From an uncultured Eubacteriales bacterium (GTDB lineage Bacteria; Bacillota; Clostridia; Oscillospirales; Oscillospiraceae), in NCBI GenBank assembly GCA_900545405.1, contig UQYT01000006.1, positions 16,118 to 80,117 on the forward strand: a stretch of 64,000 nt of DNA, in the 5' to 3' direction. The notes under the pieces are model-generated. The model was not told where the DNA came from. It saw nothing but the letters and a program-made list of their open reading frames with translations, and did not search any database. A program made the position numbers and the translations under genes. Shown here in pieces: positions 35,443 through 46,815 of this stretch (the stretch's first letter is position 1; each line of letters starts with the position of its first letter).

Positions 35443-36228
35443 ATGGGCTCGACCGGGTACTGGGAGATCCGCACATATGAGTGCGGGGCTCTCGGGGAGA
35501 AAACGAAATACTGGGTCCCCGGCGAGCCTCCGGCCAGGGGGCGGAAGCTCGGCCGCAGTTCGGAGCGGAAACAGCGGCAGAACGAGAACGATGCGGTGCG
35601 CAGGCTCAACCGGGAGATACACGCGAACTTCTCAGCCGGGGATCTGTTCCTCGGGTTGGACTATGGGCCGAAGAAATACTCCGAACTCCTTCGCAGGGCG
35701 GAAGCCAGGCAGGAGGCAGACCGGACCGCCGGGGTAGAGCCGGGCATACTCGAGGACTATCTCCGCAAGGAGGCTAACCGCGAGCTGGACAATTTCATCC
35801 GCCGCGTGAAGCGCCGCCTGCCTCCCGGAGCGGAGCTCAAATACATAGCCGTGACCTCCGATATGGACGGGGAGACGGGCGAGGCAGTCCGCATACATCA
35901 CCACATCGTAGCCAACCGGGCCGCGTGGCAGGCCTGCGTGGAAGCCTGGCCGCACGGGGGCGCCTACGCCAAAGCGCTCAGCGCGCAAAAGGATTACACG
36001 CCGCTGGCGGAGTATCTGCTGAACCAGGTTCGCCGCCTGCCCGACGAGAAGAAGTACAAGCCTTCCCGCAACCTTGTGAGGCCTCAGCCGAAGTGCCGCG
36101 TCGTATGGAGCGGGGCGGAGCTGCGCGTGCCAAAGGGCTGCGAGCTGCTGTACCGTACGGCCTACTCGGGCAAACGAGCGGGGCAGTATATCCGCTATGC
36201 GCTGCCCTTCGCGCCAATGCGCAGTTAG
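35443..36228 (+). CDS. HUH-type Rep-like protein (REP_ORF2-G2P type)
   Basis: 261 residues. The central part (about 95-200) follows the rolling-circle replication-associated pattern: ANRELDNFIRRVKRRL helix, LKYIAVTSDMDG strand, HUH motif H152-H153-H154 in RIHHHIV, and a downstream tyrosine candidate Y191 in DYTPLAEYLLNQV. Such proteins nick DNA to start replication. In a tailed dsDNA prophage next to the terminase genes its job may be phage replication or packaging initiation. Function is inferred from motif pattern only. Confidence 0.72.
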   Translation: MGSTGYWEIRTYECGALGEKTKYWVPGEPPARGRKLGRSSERKQRQNENDAVRRLNREIHANFSAGDLFLGLDYGPKKYSELLRRAEARQEADRTAGVEPGILEDYLRKEANRELDNFIRRVKRRLPPGAELKYIAVTSDMDGETGEAVRIHHHIVANRAAWQACVEAWPHGGAYAKALSAQKDYTPLAEYLLNQVRRLPDEKKYKPSRNLVRPQPKCRVVWSGAELRVPKGCELLYRTAYSGKRAGQYIRYALPFAPMRS

Positions 36229-36237
36229 GAGGGCGGG

Positions 36238-36507
36238 ATGGCGAGGAAATTCAAGTATCTGCCCTCGGTACATAAAGGCTATGCCGAGCAGGGCATGATA
36301 TTTTTCGCGTGCCAGAACTATGCGCGGCAGACTGCGGAGGTGCAAAGTAAAATAGACAGACTGTGCCGCGAGGCCGGGGGCGAGTATGCTGACGCGCTCC
36401 GGGCCTATCTCTGCACGCCTGCGAGCTGGGAGGCGGTGACGACGGAGTATTTCGTTTCGCCCTCGACGCTGGATAGAGTGAGACGACGATTTTTCGAGCT
36501 GTGGTAG
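36238..36507 (+). CDS. small putative late-gene regulator
   Basis: 89 residues: MARKFKYLPSVHKGYAEQGM, then a helical body ending in a helix-turn-helix-like VTTEYFVSPSTLDRVRRRFF. Position just before the terminase resembles RinA/ArpU-like late activators of Gram-positive phages, which is a guess. A terminator follows, so it ends the early transcript. Confidence 0.6.
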   Translation: MARKFKYLPSVHKGYAEQGMIFFACQNYARQTAEVQSKIDRLCREAGGEYADALRAYLCTPASWEAVTTEYFVSPSTLDRVRRRFFELW

Positions 36508-36540
36508 AGCGCTCCCCTGCTGGGTGGGCGCTTTTTTTTG
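36508..36540 (+). terminator. terminator between early and late regions
   Basis: Hairpin AGCGCTCCC/GGGTGGGCGCT with small loop, followed by TTTTTTTT. Late transcription must start between here and 36627, or read through. Confidence 0.82.
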
Positions 36541-36626
36541 TGCGCCTGAAAGTTGACGGTAACAGAGGGGGTAAGGCTGATAGATTGCAGATTGAGAGAT
36601 AGTACGCGCGCAGGGAGGTGTTGGTC

Positions 36627-37136
36627 GTGGCGCGGGCCAAATATGCGGAATGGCTGACAGAGCAGGGGCTTGAGCGGCTCGCCGAGATGGCGCCGCGACT
36701 GACTGACGCCGAGATGGCAAAGGAGATGGGCATCAGCCCCTCGACGTACTACGACTGGCTCAAGAAGCATTCGGAGATGTCGGAGGCGGTGACGCGCGCA
36801 CGCACGGGCGCGGACGCGCGCGCGAACAATGAAAGCGTCGAACGGAGTTTGCTTGAGACAGCCCTCGGAGGTGTCCGGACGCTCAAAAAGCCGATGAAGC
36901 TCAAAAGCACGAGCTACGACTCGCGCGGCCGGCGTGTCGAAAAGGAGAAAATCGTATACGCAGAAGAGGAGATCTACATCAAGCCCGACGTCAAGGCGCA
37001 AATCTTCTGGCTCACGAACCGCGAGCCTGAGCGCTGGCGGAACAAGGTCGAGGCCGTACTCCCGCCGGGCTCGAATGAAATGCAGATAGTGTTCCGCGGC
37101 GCGACGGACGAGGAGGCCGCGAGCTATGCAGAGTAA
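36627..37136 (+). CDS. terS: terminase small subunit
   Basis: 169 residues. It starts with a helix-turn-helix (LTDAEMAKEMGISPSTYYDW) typical of small terminase subunits that recognise the packaging site, followed by helical oligomerisation region and KPDVKAQIFWLTNREPERWR, a segment common to this family. The GTG at 36627 follows GGGAGGT by seven bases. It overlaps the large-subunit gene by 11 bases. Confidence 0.88.
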   Translation: MARAKYAEWLTEQGLERLAEMAPRLTDAEMAKEMGISPSTYYDWLKKHSEMSEAVTRARTGADARANNESVERSLLETALGGVRTLKKPMKLKSTSYDSRGRRVEKEKIVYAEEEIYIKPDVKAQIFWLTNREPERWRNKVEAVLPPGSNEMQIVFRGATDEEAASYAE

Positions 37137-38517
37137 GGCCCTCGAGCTCAATGAGCGGCAGAGACTGTTTTTCAAGGCGCGCCGGCGCTTCATCGCCTAC
37201 GGCGGGGCGCGCGGCGGCGGTAAGACCTGGGCGGTGCGCGAGAAGGCGATGGTTTTGGCATGCCGGTATCCAGGCATCAACATCCTGGTAGTGCGCCGGA
37301 CATATCCAGAGCTGCTGCAAAATCACATTCTGCCCCTCCAGCTTGAGCTCTCGGGCCTCGCGCGTTGGAACGATAACCAGAAGCGCTTCATATTCCCGGA
37401 CGGCTCAAATATCTGGTTCGGCTACTGCGCGGCAGAACGAGACGTGGGCAGGTATCAGGGTCAGGAGTACGACATCATCTTCATAGACGAGGCGACACAG
37501 CTCACGGAATTCCAGTTCCAGACCTTCAAGGGCTGCCTGCGCGGCGCGAACGACTTCCCCAAGAGAATGTACCTCACCTGCAACCCCGGCGGCGTGGGCC
37601 ATGCGTGGGTGAAACGGCTCTTTGTTGACCGACGGTATCAGGGCGACGAGCGCGCGGACGACTACGAGTTCATACAGGCCAAGGTCACGGACAACCCCGT
37701 GCTGATGGAAAAGGACCCAGAGTACATACACATGCTCGAGTCCCTGCCATATGAGCTGCGAGAGGCCTGGCTCAACGGCTCCTGGGACGTGTTCGCGGGC
37801 CAGTATTTCAGCGAGTGGGACCGGGACGTGCATGTCGTGGCGCCCTTCGAGCCGCCGGCTTGGTGGCGGCGCTACGTGACGATCGACTACGGCCTCGACA
37901 TGCTGGCGGCCTACCTCATCGCAGTGGATGAGCACGACATGGCCTACGTCGTGCGCGAGGTATATCAGGGCCGTGATCTCGGCGAGGGCGCCGAAGGGCT
38001 CATCGTGAGCGAGGCGGCGAAACGGATACTGGACATGGTGGGCGAGGACAAAATCACGGCCTATCTCGCGCCGCCGGACCTCTGGGCTGCGCGGCAGGAG
38101 ACCGGGCGGAGCGTGGCTGATATATTTGCTGAGCACGGTATTGCCCTCACCAAAACGAGCAACGACAGGCTGGATGGCTGGATGGCAATGCACGAGCGGC
38201 TTCATGTGTTCGAGGATGAGCGGGGCCAGCGCGTGGCAAAGCTGCGCATATTCCCCCTCTGCACCAACCTCATCCGCACGCTGCCTCAGCTGCGCTACGA
38301 CGATAAGCGGATTAACGACGTGGCGACGGAGCCGCACGAGCTCACGCACTCGGCGGACGCGATCCGCGGCTTCTGCGTGTATTGGACGCGGACGGCACGC
38401 ATACAGGAGGCCCCGGCTCGGATGAAGTGGACCAGAGACATGCTGGAGGACTACCGCCGCGCATCTCGCTCGGAAAAACGTTTCCTTGAGCAGCGCTGGG
38501 GGCCGCCCAGCAGATAA
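37126..38517 (+). CDS. terL: terminase large subunit
   Basis: 463 residues. ATPase half: Walker A GGARGGGKT (26-34) and Walker B DIIFIDEA (about 115-122). Nuclease half: conserved acidic residues in TIDYGLDMLAAYL, and LTHSADAIRGFCVYW near the end. It pumps DNA into proheads through the portal and cuts concatemers. The length is normal for the family. Confidence 0.95.
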   Translation: MQSKALELNERQRLFFKARRRFIAYGGARGGGKTWAVREKAMVLACRYPGINILVVRRTYPELLQNHILPLQLELSGLARWNDNQKRFIFPDGSNIWFGYCAAERDVGRYQGQEYDIIFIDEATQLTEFQFQTFKGCLRGANDFPKRMYLTCNPGGVGHAWVKRLFVDRRYQGDERADDYEFIQAKVTDNPVLMEKDPEYIHMLESLPYELREAWLNGSWDVFAGQYFSEWDRDVHVVAPFEPPAWWRRYVTIDYGLDMLAAYLIAVDEHDMAYVVREVYQGRDLGEGAEGLIVSEAAKRILDMVGEDKITAYLAPPDLWAARQETGRSVADIFAEHGIALTKTSNDRLDGWMAMHERLHVFEDERGQRVAKLRIFPLCTNLIRTLPQLRYDDKRINDVATEPHELTHSADAIRGFCVYWTRTARIQEAPARMKWTRDMLEDYRRASRSEKRFLEQRWGPPSR

Positions 38518-38526
38518 GGAGGACGC

Positions 38527-40638
38527 ATGAACAGAGACAGGCTGCATCTGTGGCAGGACAGGCTTGCCCGGAATGACTCGCAATACGAAAACTGGTACAC
38601 GCTCATGGATGAGCGCGAGCGGCTCTATCAGGGCTCCCGATATATATTCCCGCTGGTGAACAAGTACCGGGCGAACAATGCACAGACTCCGCACGTGCGA
38701 AACATATGCAGCGAGCTCATCGAGGCACAGGTAGACAGCAATATACCCGCGCCGAAGGTCACGGCAATTCACGAGAAAGACGAAGAGCTCGCCAAGATCA
38801 TCGAGGACATGCTGCGCAATGAGCTCGACAGGCTGCCATTTGCGGAAATAAACGACCTGATGGAGCGGATAGTCCCCATCCAGGGCGGCGGTGCCTACCT
38901 GGTGGAGTGGGACAACACGGCGAGGACACACACCACCATAGGCGAGCTGAACGTCGTACCCATCCACCCGCGGAAGCTGGTGCCGCAGGACGGCGTGTAC
39001 AGCGGCATCGAGGATATGGATTACATCATCCTGAAGATGCCGCAGACCAGGGAATTTATATACCGGCGCTACGGCAAGGATGTGAGCTTCGAGAACGAGG
39101 CCGAACCGGATGTAAAAGGCGGCGACGGCGGCACGGCCGAGGACATGGTGACGCAGTACATAGCTTACTACCGCAACGACGCCGGCGGGATCGGAATGTA
39201 CAGCTGGGTAGGCGACGTAGAGCTTGAAGATCTGGAAGACTATCAGGCCAGACGACTGCGGCGCTGCGCTGTTTGCGGCGAGCTCGAGCCCACAGCCGAT
39301 GACGGCGACGACGAGCAGCACGCGCTCGAAGAAGAGGAGGACACTGAAGAGTCAGCGGACGGCGTCGCGGGCAGACCGGGCCTGCCCCCTGATGATGAGG
39401 ACTGGAGCGGAGCCATGCGCTGGATCGACGGAGAGCTCTGGCCCGAAGAAGATGAAAAGGACGAAGAGCCGGAGGACCACGAGGCGCGGCGCTGCCCTTA
39501 CTGCGGCTCGACGGAATGGGTTTACAGCGAAGAGGAATATGAGGAGATATGGACGCCCATCACAACAAGCCTAGGGCATCGTATACCTGGCGCGCAGGAG
39601 GAAATGTATCTCACCGGAGAGCTTGACGAGCTAACTGGACTTCCTATCCCCGCGGTCAGGCTCGTACCCACGCGCGTGCCGTATTACAAACCCTTGAGAT
39701 ATCCCGTAGTGCTCCAGAAAAATGTGAGCGTCTACGGCCAGCTCCTCGGGGACAGCGATATCGACAAGATCACAGACCAGCAGAACACGACAAACCGGCT
39801 GGAGAAGAAGATCATCGACAAGCTCGTTTCGAGCGGCTCCTTTGTAACGCTGCCCGCTGACGCCAGCGTGGGCGTTGACGAGAACGACATGCGCGTTTAC
39901 AGGCCGGAGACGCCGGCGGACGCGAACATGATAGGCGTGTTCAACCTCGAAGGAGACGTGAGCCAGGACAGAGAATACCTTGACCACGTGTACGAGGAGG
40001 CCCGGCAGATTATCGGTATCACCGACAGCTTCCAGGGGAGAAGAGATTCAACGGCAACGAGCGGGACAGCCAAGGAGTTTGCCGCGGCGCAGACCGCCGG
40101 GCGGCTAGAATCAAAGAGAGTGATGCGCGACGCAGCATATGCGGCGCTCTTTGAGCTCATGTTCAAGTTCAAGCTGGCCTACGCCGATGAACCGCGGGCA
40201 GTCCTTACGATGAATGAACTCGGGCAGCCGGAATATAAGGCGTTTGATCGCTACGACTTTCTCAAACAGGACGCAAGCGGCGAGTGGTACTGGAACGATG
40301 CCTTCCTTTTCACCTGTGACACCTCCGCGCCGCTGGCCGCTAACCGGGAGGCGATGTGGCAGGAGACGCGGATGAACCTGCAGACCGGCGCCTTCGGAGA
40401 CCCACAAAGCCTGAGCACACTGATCCTCTTTTGGAGGAAAATGAACCTCCTGCACTATCCCGGAGCGGGCGATACGCTCACATACCTTGAGAACGAGCAG
40501 AAACGGCAGGAGCAGCTGCAAACGATCCAGCTCCAAATGCAGGCACGCCAGGCGGCTGCACAGCAGGCGGCAGAACTGACCGGGCAGGTAGAGGCTGCGG
40601 CTCTCAGCGGAGCACAGACGGGCGGTGGCGCTATGTGA
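38527..40638 (+). CDS. portal protein with zinc-knuckle insertion
   Basis: 703 residues, at the long end for portals. It lies right after terL and shows portal-like features: an N-terminal wing (HLWQDRLARNDSQYENWYTL), QGGGAYLVEWDN, and a C-terminal stem with ITDQQNTTNRLEKKIIDKLV and long helices ending in Q/A-rich LQMQARQAAAQQAAELTGQV. Between residues ~249 and ~325 is an acidic insertion flanked by CAVCGE and CPYCGS, so a four-cysteine zinc site is likely. Family by position and pattern; insertion function unknown. Confidence 0.85.
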   Translation: MNRDRLHLWQDRLARNDSQYENWYTLMDERERLYQGSRYIFPLVNKYRANNAQTPHVRNICSELIEAQVDSNIPAPKVTAIHEKDEELAKIIEDMLRNELDRLPFAEINDLMERIVPIQGGGAYLVEWDNTARTHTTIGELNVVPIHPRKLVPQDGVYSGIEDMDYIILKMPQTREFIYRRYGKDVSFENEAEPDVKGGDGGTAEDMVTQYIAYYRNDAGGIGMYSWVGDVELEDLEDYQARRLRRCAVCGELEPTADDGDDEQHALEEEEDTEESADGVAGRPGLPPDDEDWSGAMRWIDGELWPEEDEKDEEPEDHEARRCPYCGSTEWVYSEEEYEEIWTPITTSLGHRIPGAQEEMYLTGELDELTGLPIPAVRLVPTRVPYYKPLRYPVVLQKNVSVYGQLLGDSDIDKITDQQNTTNRLEKKIIDKLVSSGSFVTLPADASVGVDENDMRVYRPETPADANMIGVFNLEGDVSQDREYLDHVYEEARQIIGITDSFQGRRDSTATSGTAKEFAAAQTAGRLESKRVMRDAAYAALFELMFKFKLAYADEPRAVLTMNELGQPEYKAFDRYDFLKQDASGEWYWNDAFLFTCDTSAPLAANREAMWQETRMNLQTGAFGDPQSLSTLILFWRKMNLLHYPGAGDTLTYLENEQKRQEQLQTIQLQMQARQAAAQQAAELTGQVEAAALSGAQTGGGAM

Positions 40639-40701
40639 TACCACCCCGCAGGAGATAGCGTTATCATCCAGCCGCCCAAAATTGTGAAAGGAGGTGCCAC
40701 T

Positions 40702-40887
40702 ATGGCGATGCCCAACAACAGTAGGAACATGGGCCGTGACAACGGAAGACGCAACGGCCGCGGCTACATCGGCCGTATAAGCAACACCGGCGCTCAGCGC
40801 GTGGAAGCGCCTATCGACCCCAACGGCAAGCGCGGCAAGGAGATCATCAAGCGCGGCAACGATCTCCGCACCGGAAACGGCAAATGA
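40702..40887 (+). CDS. small Asn/Arg-rich structural-region protein
   Basis: 61 residues, ATG with AAAGGAGG upstream. Composition is extreme: MPNNSRNMGRDNGRRNGRGY, no hydrophobic core. It is probably disordered and basic. Position between portal and scaffold suggests a minor head or packaging-associated protein. Confidence 0.62.
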   Translation: MAMPNNSRNMGRDNGRRNGRGYIGRISNTGAQRVEAPIDPNGKRGKEIIKRGNDLRTGNGK

Positions 40888-40901
40888 AAGGATAGGGAAA
40901 A

Positions 40902-41822
40902 ATGGACTACGACAAAATATTCGGCGTAGAGACAAGCGGCGCAGGACCGACCTCTGACCCCGGCTCGTCCGGGCCCCAGGGCGAAGACCCGGCGGCAGCC
41001 GCCTCCGAGGGCGGAGCGGCAGCGCCAACCGTGCAGCAGGACACGCCCGCGACAACGCCCGCCGAGGGGCCCGAGATTACAACGACCGCGGAGAACGCCG
41101 GGCAGACGGCCGAGACCGGCCCCAAGGCAAGCGAGGGCAAAGCCGCGCCTGACCCTGAGATGCGTGAGCAGATAGCCCGCGAGGTGCGCGCTCGAGCGGC
41201 AAAGCAGCTTGACGAGAGCATCGCGGCGCTGAACCTCACGAACCCCTACACCAAGGAGCCCATCAGGAATAAGGCGGACTACGATGCCTACCGCGCAAAG
41301 GTAGAGGAGGACCGGCGCGCCAAGATCCTGAAAAAGGCGGGCGTAAGCGAGGAGGAGTTTGCTAAACTGGCGGCCGAGCAGCCTGAGATAAAGGCTCAGC
41401 TCGAAGAGGCCAGGGAGGCAAAGCGGCAGGCCGCGGCTGCGACGATGAGCGAGCAGATGAGGCAGATCCACGAGCTCGATCCTGAGATCAACACGATTGA
41501 AGACCTCGCCAAGATGCCGAACTATGCTCAGTTTTACAGATTTGTGAAACAGAACCGGCTCAGCCTCGTAGAGGCCTACAAGCTGACGAATATGGAGCGG
41601 CTCTCGGCCAGGACGGCTGCGGCGACAAAACAGGCCGCCATGAATGCCGCCCAGAGCAAAGCCCATCTGGAGGCCACGAAGGCCCGCGGCAAGGGCGGCG
41701 ACGTGACCGTTGTGCCGAACGATGTGCGGGAATATTACCGCATGATCAACCCCAAAGCAACTGAAGCAGAGATAAAGGCCGACTATGCCAAGTACCTCAA
41801 AAACCTTTCGAAAGGAGTGTAA
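40902..41822 (+). CDS. scaffolding protein
   Basis: 306 residues. The N-terminal ~85 are low-complexity Ala/Gly/Pro/Thr-rich; the rest is highly charged helix (REQIAREVRARAAKQLDESI, AQLEEAREAKRQAAAATMSE), ending in a basic DYAKYLKNLSKGV tail. This is the composition and location of scaffolding proteins that guide capsid assembly and leave the prohead. Confidence 0.82.
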   Translation: MDYDKIFGVETSGAGPTSDPGSSGPQGEDPAAAASEGGAAAPTVQQDTPATTPAEGPEITTTAENAGQTAETGPKASEGKAAPDPEMREQIAREVRARAAKQLDESIAALNLTNPYTKEPIRNKADYDAYRAKVEEDRRAKILKKAGVSEEEFAKLAAEQPEIKAQLEEAREAKRQAAAATMSEQMRQIHELDPEINTIEDLAKMPNYAQFYRFVKQNRLSLVEAYKLTNMERLSARTAAATKQAAMNAAQSKAHLEATKARGKGGDVTVVPNDVREYYRMINPKATEAEIKADYAKYLKNLSKGV

Positions 41823-41825
41823 AAC

Positions 41826-42224
41826 ATGGCTTTTCTCATTTCGCAGAATAACGGCGGGATCGTCCCGGGGCTTGAGTATCTGCCCGCGGGCGCGATAACG
41901 CCGAAGATCGGCATGGCGCTTGTCATGACCGACGGCAACCTTGCCGCCTGCGGCGCGACCACCAGGCCGCAGTACATATGCGCTATGGCCGCAGACGAGG
42001 CGCTGGACGCCGGCACTATCATCCCCGTTTTCCGTGTGCTCGAGGGGACGCTCTTCGCCACGAGCTGGAGCGCTGCTGCAAGCGCGGTGAACGCGGGCGA
42101 CCTTGTGACGCTCAGCGCCGACGGCATGCAGGTAACGGCCACTACCACGAGCGGCGTGGCCGAGGTAGTTTCTATGGACGGCACCGCCATTGGCGATACC
42201 GTTTACGTCAGGTTCCCGGCCTGA
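41826..42224 (+). CDS. head decoration/stabilisation protein
   Basis: 132 residues, beta-rich, small and lying directly before the major capsid protein: MAFLISQNNGGIVPGLEYLP, LVTLSADGMQVTATTTSGVA. Position and size match capsid decoration proteins. No named family recognised. Confidence 0.7.
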   Translation: MAFLISQNNGGIVPGLEYLPAGAITPKIGMALVMTDGNLAACGATTRPQYICAMAADEALDAGTIIPVFRVLEGTLFATSWSAAASAVNAGDLVTLSADGMQVTATTTSGVAEVVSMDGTAIGDTVYVRFPA

Positions 42225-42251
42225 TAAACACAAGAAAGGAAGTGATTCTTT

Positions 42252-43259
42252 ATGGCTGGTATCAGCTTCACTGAGGGCAGCGGCGTTAATGATTCCGTGT
42301 TCGGGAAATGCCAGGCCCCCATACGCATGTTCATCGAAAAACGCGGCGAGGCGTTTGAACAGATGAGCATGCTCAAGCACCTCTTCGACATAAACGACAG
42401 CCGCCACTTTGGCGAGGCCGTCAGCTCCATGACGGCTATGCAGGGCTTCCAGCCCGTGGGCGAAAACGGCGAGTACCCCGTGGACTACATGCAGGAAAGC
42501 TTTAAGAAGATCTTCGTGAACATGACGTGGAAAGACAGCTTTTCTATTTCGCGCGAGATCATCGACGATGCCGTCGCAATGGACCTCCGGCGCCAGCCCG
42601 AGGCCTTCACCGCCGGCTATTATCGCACTCGCGAGCGGTTCGGCGCGGCGCTCTACGCCAACGCCATGCTTGGTAATACCGCGATGACTTTCCGCGGGCA
42701 GTCTTTCCCCACGACCGGCTCGGACGAACTGTGCCTCTTTTCCAAGAGCCACCCGAGCGTCCTGGACGCGAAATTCCTTCAGTCCAACCAGTTCGCGGAT
42801 GAGTTTTCCGAGGACGCGCTGGCGGCCATGGAGAGCGCCATGCAGGACTTCAAGGGCGACACGGGCGAGGTGCTCGATGTGCACCCGGACACCATTCTCA
42901 TCCCCAACAACTACAAGCTCAAGAAGGCAGTATTTGCGGCCATCGGCGCGGACAAGGACCCCGACACCTCCAACAACGGCTTCAACTTCCTCTTCGGCCG
43001 CTGGAACGTGATCGTCTGGCCCTACCTCAATGAGTGGCTCGGAGCCGACACAACGGCCTGGGTGCTGGTCGACTCGGGCTACAACGTCGGCCGCGGCGGC
43101 GCTGAGTGGTTCAACCGCGTGGATCTCGAGGTACGGAGCGAACTGGCGAGCAACGATGCCAACGTGTGGAAGGGCTATGCTCGATTCACGGGCGGCTTCG
43201 CGGACTGGCGCTTTGCTGCCGTGGGCGGCGTGAGCGGCGGCACTCAGCTGGTGTCCTGA
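42252..43259 (+). CDS. major capsid protein
   Basis: 335 residues with an HK97-fold pattern: an N-terminal arm, KKIFVNMTWKDSFSISREII, AGYYRTRERFGAALYANAML and GFNFLFGRWNVIVWPYLNEW. It resembles Mu gpT-type major head subunits. It follows scaffold and decoration genes, the standard order. Confidence 0.88.
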   Translation: MAGISFTEGSGVNDSVFGKCQAPIRMFIEKRGEAFEQMSMLKHLFDINDSRHFGEAVSSMTAMQGFQPVGENGEYPVDYMQESFKKIFVNMTWKDSFSISREIIDDAVAMDLRRQPEAFTAGYYRTRERFGAALYANAMLGNTAMTFRGQSFPTTGSDELCLFSKSHPSVLDAKFLQSNQFADEFSEDALAAMESAMQDFKGDTGEVLDVHPDTILIPNNYKLKKAVFAAIGADKDPDTSNNGFNFLFGRWNVIVWPYLNEWLGADTTAWVLVDSGYNVGRGGAEWFNRVDLEVRSELASNDANVWKGYARFTGGFADWRFAAVGGVSGGTQLVS

Positions 43260-43277
43260 TAACAAGGGAGGGCGAGC

Positions 43278-45643
<2,366 letters not shown>

Positions 45644-45657
45644 GGAGGTTGTACACA

Positions 45658-45742
45658 GTGCATAAATACCACATAATCCCAGCGGGGGGGGGCGTCTAGC
45701 TCCCTTTACTGGCACCTTGCACAAAGGAGGTGCCGGACGTGA
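45658..45742 (+). other. short ORF broken by a G9 tract
   Basis: GTG at 45658 with AAGGAGG upstream starts MHKYHIIPAGGGV and stops at TAG 45697-45699. Nine G lie at 45684-45692. With eight G the frame would continue to a TGA at 45740-45742, giving a 27-residue product ending LAQRRCRT whose stop overlaps the GTG of the next gene (GTGA). Confidence 0.6.
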
Positions 45743-46035
45743 TACTGAACCCAGGCTCTGCAAGGAGCGGAGTTGTTGCCAGTGGGCAGATAAAGGGGGA
45801 AGCGGGGACAAAAATCACATTTGCTCAGCCGGCATCAGTAGTTTTGGTAGGCGACTACAACAAACCAGCAATTTCAGGCGCCTCACCCAGCTGCGAACTG
45901 ACATTCCTTCTGCTGCCCGGAATGAGCACATCAGGGCTATCACCGGAAGTATATTTCACAGACGAGAGAACTTTAACAATTGGTGCCAGCAGCGTGCCAG
46001 GCTCCTTTACCAGGACTTATATAGCCTTTGCATAA
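45739..46035 (+). CDS. hypothetical virion-region protein
   Basis: 98 residues from GTG 45739 with GGAGG eight bases upstream. It is beta-rich (VILNPGSARSGVVASGQIKG, VVLVGDYNKPAIS), like small fibre or decoration domains. It overlaps the possible frameshifted ORF before it. Lower GC than flanking genes. Confidence 0.62.
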   Translation: MILNPGSARSGVVASGQIKGEAGTKITFAQPASVVLVGDYNKPAISGASPSCELTFLLLPGMSTSGLSPEVYFTDERTLTIGASSVPGSFTRTYIAFA

Positions 46036-46060
46036 ACCGCGAGCCGGAAGGCGGTGCGGC

Positions 46061-46738
46061 ATGATAAACAACCCAGTCCACAAGCAGCTGCCGACGCTTG
46101 AGAACCCAGGTACGGCAATCGACCTCAGAAGCGGCAAAAGCCTCATCGCCCCGGATGGCAGCGTAGTCACCGGCACGGTGCCCGATGTGGAACAGGCTAC
46201 GCCGTCAATCTCTGTATCCTCCGGAGGGCTTATCACCGCCACAGCTGCGCAGGTCGGCGGCATCGTCGCAGACGGCACAATGAGCGCCACGCAACAGCTC
46301 ACGACGCAGGGCGCAAAGACTGTAACCCCCAGTACCTCGACGCAAACCGCTGTTGCTTCTGGCAGATATACAACTGGTGCTGTGCAAGTCGCAGGAGACG
46401 CTAATTTGAAACCTGAAAACATCGTAAATGGCAAGAGTATATTTGGTGTATCCGGTTCAGCAAATGTACTAGAGACTGTAAAAGGGACGTTTTCATTCCG
46501 ATACTCTAATCGGGCGCATTTCATTTGTACTCCGAGCGGTTACAAGCGACTTTGGGATTCCCAAGAAGTAAATACTACATGGGATATTCTAAAAAACTCA
46601 TTTGTAGTAATAAGTGATTTTGGCGAAACAGACCTTAGACTAACAGGCGGCATAGAGTATCTCTTTGAATTCACAATAAACTACACAATAGTAGCTTCTT
46701 TGCTATATGTAACGGATGATTTTTCAATTTCGTATTAA
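46061..46738 (+). CDS. tail/fibre-associated protein
   Basis: 225 residues from ATG 46061. The first half has repeated Thr/Ser-Val segments (TAAQVGGIVADGTMSATQQL, TVTPSTSTQTAVASGRYTTG) and NIVNGKSIFGVSGSA, a short motif common in phage baseplate and fibre proteins. The second half is AT-rich and aromatic, probably a receptor-facing domain acquired separately. Confidence 0.68.
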   Translation: MINNPVHKQLPTLENPGTAIDLRSGKSLIAPDGSVVTGTVPDVEQATPSISVSSGGLITATAAQVGGIVADGTMSATQQLTTQGAKTVTPSTSTQTAVASGRYTTGAVQVAGDANLKPENIVNGKSIFGVSGSANVLETVKGTFSFRYSNRAHFICTPSGYKRLWDSQEVNTTWDILKNSFVVISDFGETDLRLTGGIEYLFEFTINYTIVASLLYVTDDFSISY

Positions 46739-46815
46739 TTAAAAGGCGACACTATTCTCTATACAGGCACACTACTCCGCGCGAAAACTGTAACGACCAC
46801 GTTTGAGGTAACTAC

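Noticed and set aside
46743..46815. Between two genes a short frame reads ILYTGTLLRAK, similar to the endolysin start MIYTGKLLRAE.
   Set aside because: It is too short and lacks a start; at most a remnant of an old duplication of the lysin start.
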